From Klebsormidium nitens (Eukaryota > Streptophyta > Klebsormidiophyceae > Klebsormidiales > Klebsormidiaceae), in contig DF237497.1 of the NCBI GenBank assembly GCA_000708835.1, forward strand, positions 1 to 58,827: a stretch of DNA of 58,827 nt. The letters run 5' to 3'. Below are positions 33,031-43,933 of this stretch, in pieces (the first letter of the stretch is position 1; every line of letters begins with the position of its first letter). The notes under the pieces are model-generated. The model was not told the DNA's origin, did no database searches, and saw only the letters and a program-made list of their open reading frames with translations. The position numbers were made by a program, and so were the translations under genes.

Positions 33031-33475
33031 CTTGGAAGCTTTGCTTGAAGCGCCTATGCAATTGCGCACCAACACGGAACAGAGATGGTGGCGCTAAAGC
33101 CCACCGCCATGAGTCAGCCAACCAAATCTGTACACAATGAATAAATGAATGACCCAAACACTTAGCTTCAAGTGGCATTGCATGTCATCATTCATGTGCA
33201 AAGTCTGCGCAGCTACAGTACAGTACTGTAGTAGCAGCACTGGTTTACCTAACTACAGTTACGGTTTACCCCTACTTAATCCGAGTTAAGCAACTAACCC
33301 TAATTGCCCTTTGCACCAAGCTCTCTGCTTTGACTTGGCCCCGGCCCTGGCCCTGGGCCCTGGCTGCCGAACTTCGATCAAACCAACACAACCTTCGAGG
33401 AGCATGTTGTTTCTCTGTCCGTGTAGAAAGGATTGGCGCATGCCAATGGTGAGGGCCTGAGGTGCTAACACTGCT
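33031..33475. promoter_or_regulatory. Short divergent promoter region, UVSSA / DNAJC28-like
   Basis: Only 445 bp separate the two start codons, so both promoters and 5' UTRs must lie here. A direct motif TACAGTACAGTACTGTAGTA, partly palindromic, lies at about 33214-33233. No TATA box is clear. Confidence 0.45.
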
Positions 33476-35461
33476 ATGGACCGCCTGGCCACGCGGGGCA
33501 GGCTGTTGTGGGACTGCGGACAAGCGTTCCTTAGGAGACGTCCAGAAGGACTGTTGCGTATCTTGGGTCGCTTTGAAGGGAGGTGCTTTGAAAAGGTGGG
33601 AACGGGGCCAGTCCTCGATCATTCAAACGAGCAACTTCGAGGGGAAGAAGCAAAAAAAGCCAGCCACACTGGCTCTCTTATTACTAGTCCGCCCCTTGGC
33701 TTTTTGCCAATCGAAAACTTTCTGCTTCAAACATCAGCTTTGTTGCAACAAACTCAAAACACGCAGCATTGCTTGGATCCCTCTCTTTTTTCCAGAGCAC
33801 TCCATAGCAATTCAGAGCCTAGAGAGATTGGTACCGGACAACCTGCCCGTGACAGTTCCCAAAAGAAGTCCAAAAAAGGGGGCCACCAAGAGACACTTGA
33901 GAGGCTACAGAAGGTCAAATGGGCGCTCTATGAACGGAGGCTGCCGCCAGAGCTGCGCAACAGAGATGACATCATCAAGGTGCGTTCTAGCTACTGCTTC
34001 TCGACGTGGCAAGGCGTCATTTGTCGGCGAATTCCAACATTGAGGTCTTCCTGGAGCAGTACCAGATGGGCTGATCTTTGATGGATTGGTGATGCTTCAC
34101 CGACATTTCAATTTCAGTTCCTAAGGTTCAAATACCTCACCTATTGCAGGGCTGCGTACGGTGAGCTGGTGGGACAACTCAACTGTGTTATGCTTAGACA
34201 TAACAAAAGACAGTTCTTGCACACTCCTGGATCTTTTTTGAAAGTTTCGTATACCTCAACACAGACGAGGAGCTTTTGCAACTCATAAGATCCTTTGGAG
34301 ACGAGGTCATCGACGCTGCTCCTCTTTTGTCATTCCAGTCAGAGGCAGAGCTGGTGGGCGTGGTCGAACAGCGGATCCAGCAGTCCATGCGGGAAGGCGA
34401 CTTTGACAAGTTGCCTGGTCATGGGAAGGTCGGTCCCAAACCCTGTGCCGGAGCTGGCAGGTTGCTTGCGCACGCGTGCATGCCCCCACTTTGCCAATGG
34501 ATTGCAGGAATGTCAGCATGTTCCACAGAGCAACACCGTGGCACCAAGCTTGAGTAGAGTGGATACAGGTGGAAAGTAGGTAAATCAAAACTTCCAGTCA
34601 GAGAGTAGCTGATTCCTGGTCCATATGCTGCAGCCCTTGGAAGCCCAGAAGAATCCGCACATAGGCAAGTCAACGGCCCCTTCCAAACCTCTCACTGCGT
34701 GATCAGAAGTTGTTCCATTCCGAGGGCAACTCAATCGCATGTGCCTTTAAATGTTGACGAGCTTGCATAACAAAACTGTAATCTTGGACCGGTTGCTTAG
34801 GAGGATCTTGCTCATCATCCTGGGCAGATCGTCAAAAGTATGTCACTTCTGGACGTCCATGCCATTCAGCCCTAATTGCAGATCCTTTGCTCAATGTCAA
34901 CAAAGTAGTTCTCAGCTGACAGGGGGCACCTTTAGCTGCAGATGCCGCTGAAGACCTTGCGTCGCGCGTCCTGGGCAACAGCGGCTTTGCCCCCGAGTGG
35001 GTGACGCTGAACAAGGACATCCGGCAAGCCACCTCCAAGTGGAGAGCGGCTTTGAAGGCGGCATGGCTCAGGAAACGTGGCACGTCTGCAAAGGAAGTAG
35101 AGACGAGCTGGGAGGACGAAAGACCAAGGCTCGAGGCGGGACTCGCAGAGATCAATCGGAAGGTGACCGGACATGAGCTCTCTTGCCTTTTATTCGCCAG
35201 GCATACGAAGTTCGTTTCACACAGTTGGGGCCCAATTACGCCTGACAGGAGTTGCGGGTGAATGGTTCAGACGATCCGAGTGTGCTGGGCACGAACTTCC
35301 AAGACGGGAAGAGGAGCTGTTGCTTTCTTTGCTCAGGTGTTCATTTTCTTGCGCTGCAGATACTCCACTATAATCTGATCACTCCATTTGGGCGACAAAT
35401 GATGGGCCGCAAAATGGAAAGAGAGCTGGAGTGGCTTCGGGACGAGCTCCAATCGCTCTAG
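33476..35461 (+). CDS. DUF1992 domain protein, DnaJ homologue subfamily C member 28-like, without a visible J domain
   Basis: Six exons, 33476-33979, 34118-34160, 34265-34428, 34634-34664, 34942-35162 and 35360-35461, encode 354 residues in consistent phase. The intron at 34665 has a GC donor (GCAAGT) instead of GT. The DUF1992 domain covers about residues 215-354: VVEQRIQQSMREGDFDKLPG, then NPHIDAAEDLASRVLGNSGF, APEWVTLNKDIR and HYNLITPFGRQMMGRK. The first 40 residues are rich in Arg and Leu without acidic clusters, which suggests a mitochondrial presequence. Animal DNAJC28 has an N-terminal J domain; here I find no HPD motif, so co-chaperone activity is not indicated. The biochemical role is unknown. 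Exons 2 and 4 are very short (43 and 31 nt) and are supported by phase and family match. Confidence 0.82.
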
Positions 35462-36507
35462 GAAAAGGCCGTTGCGTCGTTCTCGTGAAGAGCACTTTTC
35501 TGTCCATACTTTTCTGTCCATACTAGGTCTTTGCAGATAGGCTTAGCTCTATCAGGTATGTGCACGCGTAAGTTCAGGACTTAGCATAGGTAGTCTGTAA
35601 CATCATGCTTGCTCGAGAGCCCTGGCTGGCGTTGACCAAGGTCGGGTTCTCAATTTGTCGCTTCGAAGAAGTATAGATTCATTCTCAACGGGGCTACATG
35701 AAGGATCGAGAACCGTACATTCATTATGCAGCAAGCCGTTACATGAATCGGAGCGAACTAAGCCGTCTGGAAAAGTAACATAGGTTGAGAGGCTGATCAA
35801 GCTTCAGGCTTCGATCGAGCCAATGGAGTCCAATTTGATTTGGCGATCCTACCCGACAGATATAAAATTGCTGCAGTGTACTTGTGTGGTCGTGCACAAT
35901 CATTGCACATGAGCGTGCAGGCAATTTGGCAAGAGCTAGCTAGTCACTGCACCATGCCATGAAACATGCATTCGAATGTTAAGGGCCAAGTGAAAATTCA
36001 AGATATGAATCCGATGATCAGAGCACATTTGGGAATTTACAATTTGCCGCGGGCATCACGCAGCATATAGTATATAGGCAGTCCGATGGATCGGTACAAT
36101 ACGAACGCGTGTGCATGCACGGCGTTTGCATGAATTGTGAGGGTATATCCTTCATTGCAAGTTAGTAGTACGTACTGGCACCGAACATATACGTTATATA
36201 TTCGTCATATACGCAATCAACCTCTAGATAAAGCTCCTGGCCGGCCCATGGCTCCGCAGATTAATTGCATACATCATCTAAATTACATCGCAACACGGAA
36301 TCAAATCAATAAAGAAGGCTTCCCAACTCAATCGGCTCAAGTTAGTGCAGAAGTCCATGTTCCCAGAATACACGAGCTCTAGCAGTAGCTATACATTTGC
36401 ATCTTATTGAAGGATCGTGGAAGTCTCGACTCAGACTGCTTAAGAACTAAGGCAAGCAACTTCATTCCCTGAGCTACGTCCGTGCATGTTAGAGTGGCCG
36501 GTTTGCT
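35462..36507. other. Intergenic region between two convergent genes
   Basis: It contains the 3' UTRs of the DUF1992 gene (+) and the DUF3611 gene (-). The sequence is AT-rich with no coding signal or long repeat. A TTTTCTGTCCATAC unit is repeated back to back at about 35497-35524. Confidence 0.45.
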
Positions 36508-38207
36508 TTAAGCAGGTTTGGGGATCACGGACTCTGGGGGCGGCGGAGAGGTGGTCGTTGAGCGGAGCAAGAGCAGTTGGAACAGCAAACCAAAGAAGTG
36601 CGCTGTGACCACGTTGAAGGATGCCTGCAAGGGTGACGCTGAAAGTTCATCGAATGTGACAGAGAAATTTCTGAGCCAGATGCAGATACAACCGATGATT
36701 CTTTCATGGACCAGCCCGGTACACGAGAGGGAACCTTAGACAAAAACCTTTCGGCTCAAGCAATGTCTCAACGGACAAGGTCCAAATAAAGGCAACAACT
36801 AAAAGGTAACCATCAACTAGCTCTCTGCTTAGACATCCTCCTCTTTCTCCTCAGACATCCTCTCTTCCTGCTTAGACGTCCTATCCATCTCGTTTTCAAA
36901 GATAGCCGGCTGATTGCAGAAGCAACCAGCTACGTACCAATCCAACCCAACGAATAGCATCGAGACACCAAGCCGCAGCGCCTCACCTGGACGAGGAAGA
37001 CGTCGAGTGCCAGCACTGGTGAGAAGCCCTGCGGGGTGTTTGCGAGGTACGGCTGGGACTGGGAGGTGAGTGCCTTGGCCACAAGGAGGCCCACCGTGGC
37101 CTGCGCCCCCAGCAAGGTGGCGGCCAGGCCCACCATGTTCAGGATGAGGCCGTTGCTCAGCTTCTTGATGACGGCCGCGCGGGAGGGGGCCTGGCCCAAC
37201 CAGGAATAAACATCCGATGAGCGAAGGTTTGCGACAATGTCCTACGGTAAGTTGTGTCTTGCCAACTAAAGTACCGTACTTGGAGAGTATGTGCAAGACG
37301 TTCAAGAGGCCCCAATAGATTCCATTGGGAATCTCACCTTGTCAGGATTCTCTGCGCTCTCTTCGAACGTTCTGGCGAGGCGCGAGAAGCGGAAAAAGTT
37401 GAACACGGAGATGAAGGCCGCCACAATGCCCCCGGCGGTGAGGTATGCGCTGATAGCATTGGTGGCCTGGCCAGTGATGGCTACGGAGAAGGCGAGGATC
37501 ACCGCCGACACGACCGCTGTCACAAGCTGCACCCAGAAACCCCAGTTGCCCCACCTGCATGGAGGGTGACAACCAAGATGAGCGAAACTGGTCATATGCA
37601 AACAGAGTCACCACATACAGAAACAGAGATTTCCAAGGAATGGAAAAATCAGAAGGCACTGCAACACCACTTTTCATCGAGGTAAAAGTGAAGACAATCA
37701 TGAAACAAAACAACGGGTGCACACTTCAACGAGCCCGCGAGGCAATGCTGCACTAAGTCCTATTACTCCTTCCGTATATTGTGATATTGTCATAAATCAA
37801 ACGGCCAAAAGCGGCCAAAGGTTGAAGAGCAGCTACCTCCGAAATTCTGATGCAGCCCGCTTGAGCCTGATCGCAACACTTTGCCGTACCCTGTCTTGCT
37901 CAGCGTCCTCAAAGTATGGCGGTGCCGACGCTTCAGGTTTCTCATCCGATCTGTTGAAGAAGTTGCCCAACGAGGCAGATGTGACCGTACGCCCAGCTAC
38001 AGGCTGGCTGTATGGTTTGCAGCTCCGCTTGATCTGCCTACCATTGAAAGAGCTCCTGGTGCAGACATGCAGACTCTGACGTGTTCTTGATGATTTGGCC
38101 AGCACGCAGAACCCAACTTCTCTCCGGACATTGTCGCCACCCGTTTGGGCTTGCATGTGCGATGACGCCCATGGCGCAAGTGGTGCCCTCGCAACAGATG
38201 TTGCCAT
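36508..38207 (-). CDS. DUF3611 family chloroplast membrane protein
   Basis: The family is found in cyanobacteria and plastids and its function is not established. Four exons, 38207-37837, 37554-37338, 37190-36987 and 36624-36508, keep phase and give 302 residues. The first 90 or so residues are rich in Ser, Arg and Ala and look like a plastid transit peptide. Four hydrophobic segments follow: VTAVVSAVILAFSVAI, GGIVAAFISVFNFF, ILNMVGLAATLLGAQATVGL and VTAHFFGLLFQLLLL. Before the first is a typical DUF3611 block, RRWGNWGFWVQLV, and QPYLANTPQGFSPVLALDVF precedes the last intron. The start ATG at 38207 is the first in frame. It is head to head with the divergent CBS gene, with about 1 kb between them. 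Confidence 0.87.
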
Positions 38208-39238
38208 TGCCTTGAGCGGCTGGAACTAAATATTTGCAAGAAACCACAAGCGTACTGCTTCAATGTATGTTGTTTATTCGAAAGGTGCTCACTATGCAAG
38301 CAGGTCACGATTCTTGTTAGAAGACGACGATAGCACCAGTAATGTAAACATGCATCGACCCCGGTGCCGCCCTGATCCTTGATGCGTCTCCTGATCAGCG
38401 AACTCCTGTTCGCGCTGTACGTGCAACGTTCAACTTCAAGTGCAATGCCAATGGCAGCGATCGTTCGGTACTCTGATCAGAATCTGCCTGCAATCCAGCT
38501 TTCACTCTGAGACTCGAGAGACTCTAGAGAACCGACTAAGTATATTGGGATATTTTTGGAATGTCATAGGAGGATGAGGCACTGCAAAACCACAATCAAC
38601 AAGTCATTGCTTCTATGAGAAACCGGCTACCAGCAACAGAATTTGGGCGCTAACACGGTACCGTATCTGAAGATACATATCGAGTATACATAGCTGCAAA
38701 TTGGCTGGCAGATGTAATATATAGGTCCTCTATACATTAGGCAGGTCACAGATGTCACGGTATGGAGACTTGTGCTGGCGCAGCAGATCCTCAGCCTCAG
38801 CTCAGATCAAGCCAGCAAACCAAGGACTAAGGTCGCACGTCTTGCTGTGCTTTGAAGGAGGAGAATGCCCTCGTCTTGCTGTGCTTTGTCAGGGAAATGT
38901 CGTCTGAAGTCCTTTGGCTCTCGAAGTGCCTCGAAGCCACTGCAGGCTATACTGGATAATCAACATTTGACTTGCTGAAGAAGGATGGAGAATTGGGGGG
39001 GCTGCAGAATTGGAAGCGGCCATGATGACTTCGCTGGCACTAGTTCAGCTGTCGTTTCGTGCTGCAAGAGCTGAGCCTCCAAGTTGCCTTCAATTTGAAA
39101 TTGAAGTAGTGTTAAAAGAATGTTGCAGGTTGTCAACCGCGTGGGAACAAGTAGTGTCTTCCTGCACCAGCATCATTGGATGATTGAATTGCAGGGTCAT
39201 TGCAGCTGCAATGTGGCATCAAGCATAATGAGAGTGTT
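38208..39238. other. Divergent intergenic region, DUF3611 / CBS-domain gene
   Basis: It holds both upstream regions. A 17-bp direct repeat, CGTCTTGCTGTGCTTTG, is present at 38838-38854 and 38872-38888. No other feature is recognised. Confidence 0.45.
38838..38888. repeat. 17-bp direct repeat, two copies 34 bp apart
   Basis: CGTCTTGCTGTGCTTTG occurs twice, at 38838-38854 and 38872-38888, in the divergent region about 350-400 bp before the CBS gene start. It is probably a local duplication. Confidence 0.6.
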
Positions 39239-42200
39239 ATGGATTCAGTGCTGAAGCCCTCAAGGCCTCGGATTCTGCCAATAAAAGAGGCAGGTGCGAC
39301 AATAATGACAGACGCAGTGCTCAAGCGGTCTCGTACTAATAGAGGAGATCCTCTAGCAGCCCTTCTATCTGAGGTGCCAGTCTCGATGTTCCAGTGCTCG
39401 GAGAAAGAAGTGAAAGGCAAGTAGTGTCTTCTCTTGATTAATCTCTAAGTTCCTTGTGGGGGAGAGTACTGTCAATTTTATACACATGCAGTCAATGTTT
39501 CAATGAATTGAAACTGCTTTGCTATTTCCAGCTGCAACGAGTTCCATACTTCTCCTTACAAACCCTTGGTCTGTGAAAGCGTAGTTGCGTCTCCTCGGAT
39601 GGTCATGGACAGCGTGCATCTGTGTCCATTTCAAGCTGGGCCACCTTTTTTCAGAGCCCCCTGGTCATCTTTGCTCTCTACCTGTGAGCAGAAATACCAT
39701 GCCCTTACTTGCAGATTGACAGTTTCCTGCTCAAATGATCTAACATGTCTTGCTGGTGGTGCAGCTGTGGAGATCCCTTCGCATAGTACGGTCGGTGCTG
39801 CCATCGAACTGCTCTCGGCGCAGGATGCTTCTTTGGCAGTTGTCGTCGATTCGGATAGCTGGGAGGTGCAAGCAGATTCTCTGAGGGGCGCCCCTTCTCT
39901 TGGCTGCTGTTTGGGGTTGGTGCAGTTGTCGTGGCTCGTCCTCTGGTCACTGGAGCAGGCTGATAGAGCAGAGCATGATGATCAATCAGCCAGCCAGCCA
40001 GGCAGCCCAGTGCCGCCTGCTGCGGAGCTGGCAGCAGACGCAGTCAATCCAGATGGTGTAGATGTGCCCCTTCTGCTGGCCTGGAAATGGACTGGCGAAG
40101 GTGCGTGCAGCCCTGTCCAAGATGTCTCAGGCTGCTCTTATGCTGTTCAACAAGTTTTAAACAGTTCAGATTATAAGCTGGCAACAAAGTGGACAACTCT
40201 GATGTCGGGCATCGATTTGGCTGGTCAGTTTGGACCTTCCAACTCTCTCAAATAGTGGCATTAGACCCTGTTATTTCCGTTACTCCTCACCTCGAGATCA
40301 ATTTCGGTTGGGGCTTTGAATAAATCGAGAGAGACCCGAATTGTGAAAATACGTGAGACAGAAACCAGGCCACATGAAGCTGGAGGATTGAAAGACGTGC
40401 GCTGTCTTCCTGTCCCAGATGTAGGCAGGGAACCAAATTCGGATGCAGCAGCTGTGCCCCTTGGTGACCAGACCCCAGGCCATCACACACATGGGGATAG
40501 TTTGCAAGACTTCAAGGAGGCCATGTCCCATTTCGCATGCTGGCATGTAAAGGTGAGAACTGACACTTATATCCCGTGCTCAACCAAGACCGTGCAGGGC
40601 TGAGCATGTTTAAGAGCCGGGAAGGAGCGGGAATCTCATGTCAAAGTTTTCAAATCGTAGTTGGCCGACTATTTCTGCACCTGGTCCAACCCGCTACAAT
40701 CTGCACTGTGTGCGGTCTCAGCCGAAACTGCGGCTCTCAGACCTTCACGTCGTTCTGCAGGTGACCAGCTTAGCGCGCACGCGCTACTGGCAACCCTTTC
40801 TACCTCTGTCATCGTCCTCAAGCGTCATGGACGCCATCTCGCTCGTAGCGCAGCACGGGCCCTCCGTCATTCCCCTCATCTCCTCTCTGCCGTTCAACAC
40901 GTCCTCGGGTCCAAGCCCCGCCCTCCCTGCCCCTGTGCCTTCTATCCAGGGCTACCTATCCCAGCAAGGGCTCCTGTCCGCCCTCAGCAAGATGTCAGGC
41001 CTGCAGTGGTTCGATGAACTGCTGGCCCAGCGGACACTGTCTCAGCTAAGCGAGAGTTGTATGGAGGCCAGTGTCGCCAGTAGCATGCCCCTAGCAGCCG
41101 CCCTGCTCCAGCTGTGTCGAACGGGGCATGCGGCCTTGCCCATTGTCGATCAAACCGGGATAGGGGCCACCCTCGTGGGCCACCTCGAGGAGCGGGATGC
41201 AGTGAGGCTGGTGAAGAAGCCGGGGCTCTTCCTGCAGAGATGGTGAGTCGTGGCCATCACTGTCTCTAGTGTACTTGGAAACGACCTTGGAAAAGTAACG
41301 AAAGCATACCTACGCATTGACCTCGCTTCGGCTCCTTGATGCTACTGGGTCGCCCATTCAAGGCACATTCAGATTTGGCATCGGCCCCTGTCACTAGCTT
41401 TTCTCTCAGATACACAAGGCATTTTACTTGTTCATCTACTCTGCCATGCCCAAGAATCTTTGGTCGCTCGTGTGAGCCGTTGCCACTCGTTGTGAACCGA
41501 ATAAGAGCTCGAGCAGGTCCCGGCACGTGCTCTTAGCAAGTTCGACCAAGGCGTAATTTCGCCTCGCTTGCTCACACTTGACTTTGCATGCTCGCCGTTC
41601 ATAAGACGTATGTCTCGAGAAGTATCCTCGAATTCGTCACGAAGACCGTGCAGTTGAATGGAGCGATCTTTGAGCCACGATAAACATGAGTAAGCTCTTC
41701 GTGGTCGTCTATCCTTCGCGAGCTGGCGAGTTGATATCCAGAGCAATGACAGTCCTCAGGACTTCCTTTCCGTCAGCAAGCCATGCATCCCGGTCAGAAC
41801 TCTAAATAGAGTTGCGTGCGTGTTTCGTGCAGGAAGGTGAGCGTGGGGGAGTATGTGGGCGAGTTTGGCCCAGGGGTCCGTACTCTCGATGACAGCGTCC
41901 GACATGAGGCAAGCCCGGGCGAGCAGGGCACCCCGGATGCAGCAGGGCAGCTCGAAGCAAGTTCGAGCTCTCGCGTTGCCGAAGCAGATCAAGGAGGGAC
42001 GGAGGGGGCTTCAGAAGAGCATGGGGCGCTCGTGGCAGGTCGGGGAGCTACGGTTAGCAGCGCTTTGCAAGCCATGGCTCAGGGAGGATACACATATTTG
42101 TTTGTAGTTGGAGGCGCAAACGAGCGGCTCCGCGGAAGAAGGAATGGCACGGATGTCAACAAGATGTCCCCTCGAACCCCACTCGAGGGGACTACGCATG

Positions 42201-42433
42201 CCAGGGACGCCACCAGAGAGGCGAGCAGCACGGGCCAGGAATCGAGGGATGCAAGTGGCGAAGTTTCGTACGTCCTTCATGCGAAGGACTTTATTTCGTT
42301 GCTTTCTCCTACGTCAAGCCTCGAGCTCGGTGTCCAATGGAAAGGTTTCTTCGAAAATGCTCTAGGGCTATGTGGGGACGTGGAGAGAACTCGGAAAACC
42401 TTTTTCAAAGATGATTCGTCGGAAAGCAAGTAG
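39239..42433 (+). CDS. Divergent SnRK1 gamma-like protein with four CBS domains
   Basis: Five exons, 39239-39416, 39765-40100, 40419-40552, 40761-41242 and 41833-42433, join in phase to 576 residues. The layout follows KING1: SEVPVSMFQ before CBS1, AVEIPSHSTVGAAIELL in CBS1, LVLWSLEQ, then KEAMSHFACWHVK and ARTRYWQPFLPL entering CBS2, GPSVIPLISSLPF, QWFDELLAQRTLSQL, and ALLQLCRTGHAALPIVD in CBS3. CBS4 (YTYLFVVGG ... GEVSYVLHAKDFISLL) is interrupted by a polar insertion of about 60 residues. The first intron has a GC donor (GCAAGT at 39417). The splice before AVEIPS (phase 1) and that before the CBS2 block (phase 0) match the KING1-like gene, so the two are likely old duplicates. Adenylate-binding residues cannot be verified by eye. 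An alternative start is the ATG at 39307. Confidence 0.72.
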
Positions 42434-43933
42434 TCGCGTTACATTGGATCTGACTTTGGAAAGATTGTGCTACACGTTGATTGAAGACAGGTCGGACGCT
42501 TGGTAGTTCATGGATTTGCGATGAACCCCCGTCAGCCTGTTACAACTAAATGGTCAGACATGCGAGGAGGAGCACTCCCTTAGCTGAGAGGGTATGTAGC
42601 TTGGCTGAGGTGACCTCCAAACTCGAAAATATGCATTAAACATCTGGCGCCCGACACAAGGTCACTACATACATCGAGGCGGCTCAAGTTGAAGCAAAAG
42701 CTTGCATTGGCCTGAAGGCTTTTCGACCTAATTGCAGTGGAGACCGGACAATGCGCTCCAAGTCTTCTGACTTAGTTTTGCATTAAGCCAAGATAATTTA
42801 GCTAGGGCTAATTTTCCATGCTGATCCTCCTCCTTATGACTACAAGCATGGCATACCGTGTACCGCAATCCAATTGATCACCACTAAACAAGAACGCGCC
42901 ATGGTAGCAAGTGCAAATCTATGCATGCAAACAAATAGTACTAGCCAAAGTAGAGTTGGAACCAGGACGTATGAGGCTATGAGCTGCACAACCTGTATGG
43001 CAATTCCAAGAATTCATAGATGAGAGCCGAAAAACACACACGGGAGATTGGTACATGCAAACTCCAGGATTCACCTTCGAGACTCTTAGACTCTGACAAA
43101 CTGCAACGATCCATCAAAAAATGCTCTGAGACGAAGCAAGAGAAGCGAAGGTCGACACATCAAAGTTTCAACACGAGCAACGAACGGCGACGATGAAGTA
43201 GTAAAGATGTGAAAGCGGTTGGTACCGACGGGGATCTTGGCCCGGTTGCACGCGTTTCGAGTCCTTTCGACAGTGTTCTCGAAAGTTCTTTTTCAACTGC
43301 CCTTTGCACAGAAGGACCCACAGGGCCACAGGTGATACCGGTACCGTGGTACCAGGCATCTGAATTTACCGGGTAGATCAGGTTAAAGCTTGTTCCCACT
43401 GCGCACGCACGCCACCTCAGGCTCTTGCGCGCATTCGTATGAACCAAAATGAAGAACATGAAAATTGGTACGTGGACGGTGGTAGGTACCTACCGTAGTC
43501 TTTAATTTGGTATGGAGATTGTTAATTTGAAATTAAATATCGTAAATCATGCAAAATCATGTGCAAAACCCGCGATCTGCCTTGTGCGCAATTGCGTGGT
43601 TAAGAAACTCGTGAAGATGTTAACCCTGTCAAAATCTGGTAAATCGGGCAGTGTCTCCAGCCTCAGGCTCCGGCTCAGCTCAGCTCAGCTTAGCTCGGCC
43701 AGCTCGATCATAGCGAGAAGACCTACCGTAGATCCAAGTCACTTCAGCGCGTGCATTCAACGTTCTGAGCGAAGCTTGAACCGCCAGCAAAAGCAGGGGG
43801 CCACCACGCGAGGACAGGAGCGTCAATAGTTGCCTTTTGCAGAGGTGTTTGCACTTTGGAAGGTTTTTAGACAGACATTTTTGCAGCCGGCTCCAGATCT
43901 TGAGAGCGGTTGGCTCCCTCCTTTCTTGGCAAG
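42434..43933. other. Intergenic region upstream of the HSP110-like gene
   Basis: This 1.5 kb holds the 3' UTR of the CBS gene and the promoter of the HSP110-like gene. A 14-bp palindrome GGTAGGTACCTACC lies at 43481-43494 and a tandem AGCTC tract at about 43673-43697. I looked for heat-shock elements and found no convincing alternating GAA/TTC array. Confidence 0.45.
43673..43697 (+). repeat. Short tandem AGCTC repeat
   Basis: Four consecutive pentamers of the form AGCTC/AGCTT follow a GGCTC, about 240 bp upstream of the HSP110-like start codon. This is a simple repeat with no known role. Confidence 0.5.

Noticed and set aside
43740-43933. Heat-shock elements upstream of the HSP110-like gene
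   Set aside because: GAA and TTC triplets occur (for example near 43760-43775 and 43858) but not in the contiguous alternating pentamer pattern.
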